In this document: positions 61,066 through 64,000 of the stretch, in pieces | How positions within the stretch are numbered: the first letter of the stretch is position 1 | How the letters are laid out: each line of letters starts with the position of its first letter | NCBI RefSeq assembly: GCF_963664075.1 | Contig: NZ_OY760916.1 | Span: 3,059,001 to 3,123,000 of the forward strand | From: an uncultured Desulfobulbus sp. | GTDB taxonomy: Bacteria > Desulfobacterota > Desulfobulbia > Desulfobulbales > Desulfobulbaceae | Length of the DNA stretch: 64,000 bases | Direction: 5' to 3' | Position numbers and translations under genes: made by a program | The notes under the pieces: generated by a model | Seen by the model: only the letters and a program-made list of their open reading frames with translations | The model's database searches: none | What the model was told of the DNA's origin: nothing

Positions 61066-61563
61066 TCAGTCAGGCTGAATCCGCGGCCAGCGACGTTTTC
61101 CTGTAATCTTCTCCTCCAGGGTCATGATACCCTCAAGGAGTGCTTCTGGCCGAGGAGGACAACCCGGTATATAGACATCCACCGGAAAGAGCTTATCCGC
61201 GCCCTCAACCACGTTATAGTTTTCCTTTACCTTAAACGGCCCACCGGAAATAGCGCAGTTGCCCATGGCTATAACCCACTTAGGCTCCGGCATCTGGTCA
61301 TACAAGGTCTTTACGGCCTTCTCCAACTTCTTGTTGATGGTTCCCGCAACGATCATGACATCACTCTGACGGGGTGAGGGACGAAAGACCTCAGCGCCAA
61401 AGCGTGAAATATCGTAACGAGACCCACCGGTGCACATCATTTCGATCGCACAGCAGGCCAACCCAAAGGTCATTGGCCAGAGGGAGTTGGCCCGCCCGAG
61501 ATTAAGAAGCTGATCAAGCTGAGCAAACTGAACTACTGATGAAGGTACGATTTCTTCTCCCAC
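61066..61563 (-). CDS. nuoB: NADH-quinone oxidoreductase subunit B
   Basis: 165 aa from GTG 61563 (MGEEIVPSS). The four Cys ligands of cluster N2 are present: [11 protein letters not shown] region (two adjacent Cys), [11 protein letters not shown] and [14 protein letters not shown]2 is the last cluster before quinone. The start is chosen because AAAGGAG lies 7 nt upstream; an upstream in-frame GTG (61584) is possible but lacks a site. It overlaps nuoA by about 30 nt. Confidence 0.96.
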   Translation of the reverse strand: MGEEIVPSSVVQFAQLDQLLNLGRANSLWPMTFGLACCAIEMMCTGGSRYDISRFGAEVFRPSPRQSDVMIVAGTINKKLEKAVKTLYDQMPEPKWVIAMGNCAISGGPFKVKENYNVVEGADKLFPVDVYIPGCPPRPEALLEGIMTLEEKITGKRRWPRIQPD

Positions 61564-61940
61564 GAGAACACTCCTTTCCGCCACGCATACACGATGGCCA
61601 GCGATAAAATTGCTACAAACAGCAGAACTTCGTAGAAATCCCGTACACCCAATTCAGGACTATTGTAAGCAACGGCTACCGGAAACAGAAAGAGCACGTC
61701 TACATCAAAAGCCAAGAAGATAAGTGCATAGAGATAATAGATGATGCCAAAGCGAATCCAGGCACTGCCGATAGGCTCCATACCGCACTCGATCAACTGA
61801 CCGGCCTTGCCGATCGTCTGCCGTGTGTGGCTGGAAGGACTCAACAATTTGACAATAATGATTGGCCCGAAGCCAAACAACAGGGCCCCAATAAGAAACA
61901 GGGTTACATAAATGATATTGGTTAGAACAACTTGGTCCAT
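61533..61940 (-). CDS. nuoA: NADH-quinone oxidoreductase subunit A
   Basis: 135 aa, three membrane helices. [14 protein letters not shown] and [20 protein letters not shown] are the NuoA hallmarks. First gene of the operon; AAGGAG lies 6 nt before ATG 61940. The order nuoA-B-C-D-H-I-J-K is canonical but nuoE, nuoF and nuoG are missing between D and H, so the NADH-oxidising module is absent from the locus. Confidence 0.96.
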   Translation of the reverse strand: MDQVVLTNIIYVTLFLIGALLFGFGPIIIVKLLSPSSHTRQTIGKAGQLIECGMEPIGSAWIRFGIIYYLYALIFLAFDVDVLFLFPVAVAYNSPELGVRDFYEVLLFVAILSLAIVYAWRKGVFSWEKKSYLHQ

Positions 61941-62040
61941 TTTTTCTCCTTAACAAAGGAACCGAATTGCATCAATCCTACTGATACATATAATCAACAC
62001 ATCTTATCAAGCTACTGAAATCACCATTTGATGTCAAGCA

Positions 62041-62063
62041 TAATTCGCCCAATTAACGAATTA
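62041..62063. promoter_or_regulatory. Palindrome in the nuoA/LysR divergent promoter region
   Basis: TAATTCG (62041-62047) and CGAATTA (62057-62063) form a perfect 7-bp inverted repeat with a 9-nt spacer. It lies about 100 bp from nuoA and 160 bp from the LysR gene start. Position and symmetry fit a LysR-type operator; this is inference. Confidence 0.45.
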
Positions 62064-62220
62064 TTTCTCGATAAAACAAAGGTGTAACATTGACATTCCT
62101 GATGGGAATATTTGACCCGCAATGAAAAATCATTGAAGTATTCTAATTTAGTGTTAGGTTACGTATGTTTCAATTCAGGTCATATAATTAATCAATCAGG
62201 CTGATGCCAAAAAGGGAACC

Positions 62221-63231
62221 ATGGCGATTACCTTCAGACAACTTGAAATTTTTATTGCAGTTGCCGAAACTCAACAGGTAACCCGGGCCAGCAAAAAACT
62301 TCTGCTGACTCAATCTGCAGTGAGCATGGCTTTAGGTGAGCTGGAAAATCAGCTGGGGGGGCCGCTGTTTGACCGCCACGGTCGCAGTCTCCTGCTGAAC
62401 GATCGCGGGCGATACCTGCTTCCGCTTTCCAAGGCCATTCTGCACCAGGTAGCTAACATCGAAACTATCCTCACCGAACAACAGGATACTGTCGCGGGTG
62501 TGCTGGAGATTGTCGCAAGTACTACCATCGGTAACTATGTCCTCCCTTACCTTATCGGTGCCTTCATGCGACTCCACCCCGAGGCGCATATCAACATGTT
62601 GGTCGTCAATACCATGACCGCCGAAAAACTTGTTGCCACAGGCCAGGCCGATCTCGGTTTTGTCGAAGGAGACATCAACGTTGATTCTTTGGTCGCGTCA
62701 ACTTGGTTTGAAGACGAGCTGGGTATTGTTATCAGTCCCCACCATAAACTGGCAGAGAAAGATGCGTTTACTATTCCGGATGATCTCAAAGAGACCAGTT
62801 GGGTCATGCGTGAGGAAGGTTCTGGAACTGCGGAGATTTTCACCAAAAAGCTTGGTCGGTATGCATCACTCTTAAAAGTGGTGACAAAAACCGGTCACAC
62901 TGAGGCAATCAAAAAAGCGGTTGAATCGGGGGTAGGCGCTGCCTGCCTCTCCATGCTCACGGTCTGCCGCGAAGCCGAAGAAGGGTGGCTCAAAACGCTG
63001 CCCATTGAAGGCATCGACATGAGCCGACAGCTCTGGATCATCCAACATAAAGACAAGATCATTACCCGTCTGATGTCAGAATTTCTTCAGTTCTGCAACG
63101 TGGTTGCCAAAAACCATCTTGGCAGGGAATGTCTTGCTAATCCCTGGAAACTGCAATCGCTCCTTGCCCAAATAAAACTGGAAAAAGAGCAGGCCCAACC
63201 ACTCCACGATACGAATCAAAAAACAGCCTGA
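62221..63231 (+). CDS. LysR-family transcriptional regulator
   Basis: 336 aa. N-terminal winged helix-turn-helix (FRQLEIFIAVAETQQVTRAS, then LTQSAVSMALGELENQLGG and LFDRHGRSLLLNDRG). The effector domain begins near residue 95 (LEIVASTTIGNYVLPYLIG) and includes TGHTEAIKKAVESGVGAACL. It is divergent from the nuo operon across 280 bp with a palindrome, so it may regulate nuo, itself, or both. The C-terminal 35 residues beyond the effector domain are longer than usual and charged. CysB/CbbR/YeiE-like; ligand unknown. Confidence 0.92.
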   Translation: MAITFRQLEIFIAVAETQQVTRASKKLLLTQSAVSMALGELENQLGGPLFDRHGRSLLLNDRGRYLLPLSKAILHQVANIETILTEQQDTVAGVLEIVASTTIGNYVLPYLIGAFMRLHPEAHINMLVVNTMTAEKLVATGQADLGFVEGDINVDSLVASTWFEDELGIVISPHHKLAEKDAFTIPDDLKETSWVMREEGSGTAEIFTKKLGRYASLLKVVTKTGHTEAIKKAVESGVGAACLSMLTVCREAEEGWLKTLPIEGIDMSRQLWIIQHKDKIITRLMSEFLQFCNVVAKNHLGRECLANPWKLQSLLAQIKLEKEQAQPLHDTNQKTA

Positions 63232-63260
63232 TCCGACCACATTCCACATCTTTCACCTGC

Positions 63261-63299
63261 AAACGGACAGAGGAGTTTTACTTCCTCTGTCCGTTTTTT
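63261..63299. terminator. Bidirectional terminator after the LysR gene
   Basis: A perfect 14-bp stem (AAACGGACAGAGGA at 63261-63274, TCCTCTGTCCGTTT at 63283-63296) followed by TTTT. It separates the regulator from the convergent aminotransferase gene. Confidence 0.92.
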
Positions 63300-63322
63300 A
63301 TTCGCAAAGCCCCTGCCCGAAT

Positions 63323-64000
63323 TTACTGCAGCGCAGCCAAGGCAGTCGTAATACGTTCCATTCCTTCCTTGATCACATCCATGGAGGTGGCAAAAGAGAA
63401 ACGAATGAAGTCGTCGGATCCGAAGGCAGCGCCAGGTACCGAGGCGACATTGGCCTCACTGAGGAGGTAATCCGCCAGGGCAAGCGATCCATCAATGACC
63501 TGTCCATTGAATGTCTTTCCGTAATAGGCGGAAAAGTTGGGGAAGACATAAAAGGCCCCCATGGGGTTGACACAGGTGACGTTAGGAATCGAGCGCAGGG
63601 CCTCGACAAAATAGGCCCGCCGCGGAATAAAGGCCTCCAACAGCTGTTTCGGAAAATCCTGTGGGCCGGTCAGTGCGGCCAGGGCAGCATACTGGGAAGG
63701 AGCGGCAGGATTAGAGGTCGACTGGCTCTGAATCTTATTCATCGCCTTAATAATCTCGATCGGACCGATGGACCAGCCAATACGCCAGCCGGTCATGGCA
63801 AATGACTTTGAGACACCGTTGGAGAGAACAATCTGGTCCCGTAATCGGGGAATGGCATGGAGGATATGCGGCAGTTTCCCGTCAATGTAGGAAATTTCCT
63901 CGTACATATCATCGGTAATCACCAACCATCCCTTGTCATAGGCCATCTTTCCGACGGCAGCCAGGGACTCCTGCGAGAAAACAGCACCTGTGGGATTGGA
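63323..64000 (-). CDS. Aspartate aminotransferase, class I (C-terminal part, runs off the window)
   Basis: 225 codons are visible; the N-terminal part lies beyond base 64000. The frame is open to the window edge, giving SNPTGAVFSQESLAAVGKMA, so ATG 63946 is internal and not the start. NPTG, DDMYEEISY and the PLP lysine segment VLSNGVSKSFAMTGWRIGW are the class Ib aspartate/tyrosine aminotransferase pattern; the distal RFSFATS (substrate-binding Arg) is present. It interconverts aspartate and oxaloacetate or acts on aromatic amino acids. Confidence 0.9.
   Translation of the reverse strand, partial: SNPTGAVFSQESLAAVGKMAYDKGWLVITDDMYEEISYIDGKLPHILHAIPRLRDQIVLSNGVSKSFAMTGWRIGWSIGPIEIIKAMNKIQSQSTSNPAAPSQYAALAALTGPQDFPKQLLEAFIPRRAYFVEALRSIPNVTCVNPMGAFYVFPNFSAYYGKTFNGQVIDGSLALADYLLSEANVASVPGAAFGSDDFIRFSFATSMDVIKEGMERITTALAALQ

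Overview
The window looks like a chromosomal segment from a Gram-negative, probably anaerobic, Desulfobacterota (deltaproteobacterial) bacterium, possibly Desulfobulbales-like. This placement is inference from gene content: a NuoA-D/H-N complex I without NuoE, F or G, a glutamate synthase split in an unusual way, tandem tatA genes, E. coli-type asd, a LapD/LapG pair and a PEP-CTERM protein. No dsr, apr, sat or other taxon-defining gene lies in the window, and I see no rRNA, tRNA, CRISPR array, prophage or complete insertion sequence. Most of it is ordinary, densely packed core chromosome.

Layout: (1) 1-6.3 kb, plus strand: the end of a Lol permease, lolD, a very long SNF2-family helicase and an exported metallo-beta-lactamase-fold hydrolase. 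(2) 6.5-14.3 kb, minus strand: asd, a divergent prs, leuB, rsmG, hisD and mutL, i.e. amino-acid biosynthesis, PRPP and DNA/RNA maintenance. (3) 14.4-17.7 kb, plus strand: a class A penicillin-binding protein, a cysteine-cluster protein, ogt and a small unknown. (4) 17.8-21.5 kb, minus strand: PEP-CTERM protein, lapG and lapD, a c-di-GMP-controlled surface module. (5) 21.8-27.0 kb, minus strand: glutamate synthase in three polypeptides (glutamine amidotransferase; ferredoxin plus FMN synthase domain; GXGXG domain fused to GltD). (6) 27.3-37.0 kb, minus strand: two tatA genes, purine nucleoside phosphorylase and MTA/SAH deaminase, thrC, gpmI, rsfS, topB and an ABHD14-like hydrolase. (7) 37.2-42.3 kb, minus strand: a TPR lipoprotein and a giant class A PBP. 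(8) 43-50.3 kb, mostly plus strand: MltD-like lytic transglycosylase, an NAD-dependent epimerase-like protein, a TraB-family protein, a YhbY RNA-binding protein, a gamma-glutamylcyclotransferase (minus) and glyA. (9) 50.4-61.9 kb, minus strand: a 13-gene complex I operon with four antiporter-like subunits. (10) 62.2-64 kb: a divergent LysR regulator and the C-terminal part of an aspartate aminotransferase.

The most unusual structure outside genes is a family of about 100-bp dispersed elements: two good copies, one looser copy and several decayed pieces. They carry an internal hairpin, a shared CTCGTAAAAAG motif inverted near both ends and, in the two best copies, flanking 6-nt direct repeats that look like target-site duplications. 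Some copies lie directly upstream of start codons and appear to supply the Shine-Dalgarno sequence. The most interesting gene set is the PEP-CTERM/lapG/lapD cluster, where a c-di-GMP-gated periplasmic protease sits beside a putative exosortase substrate instead of a recognisable giant adhesin.
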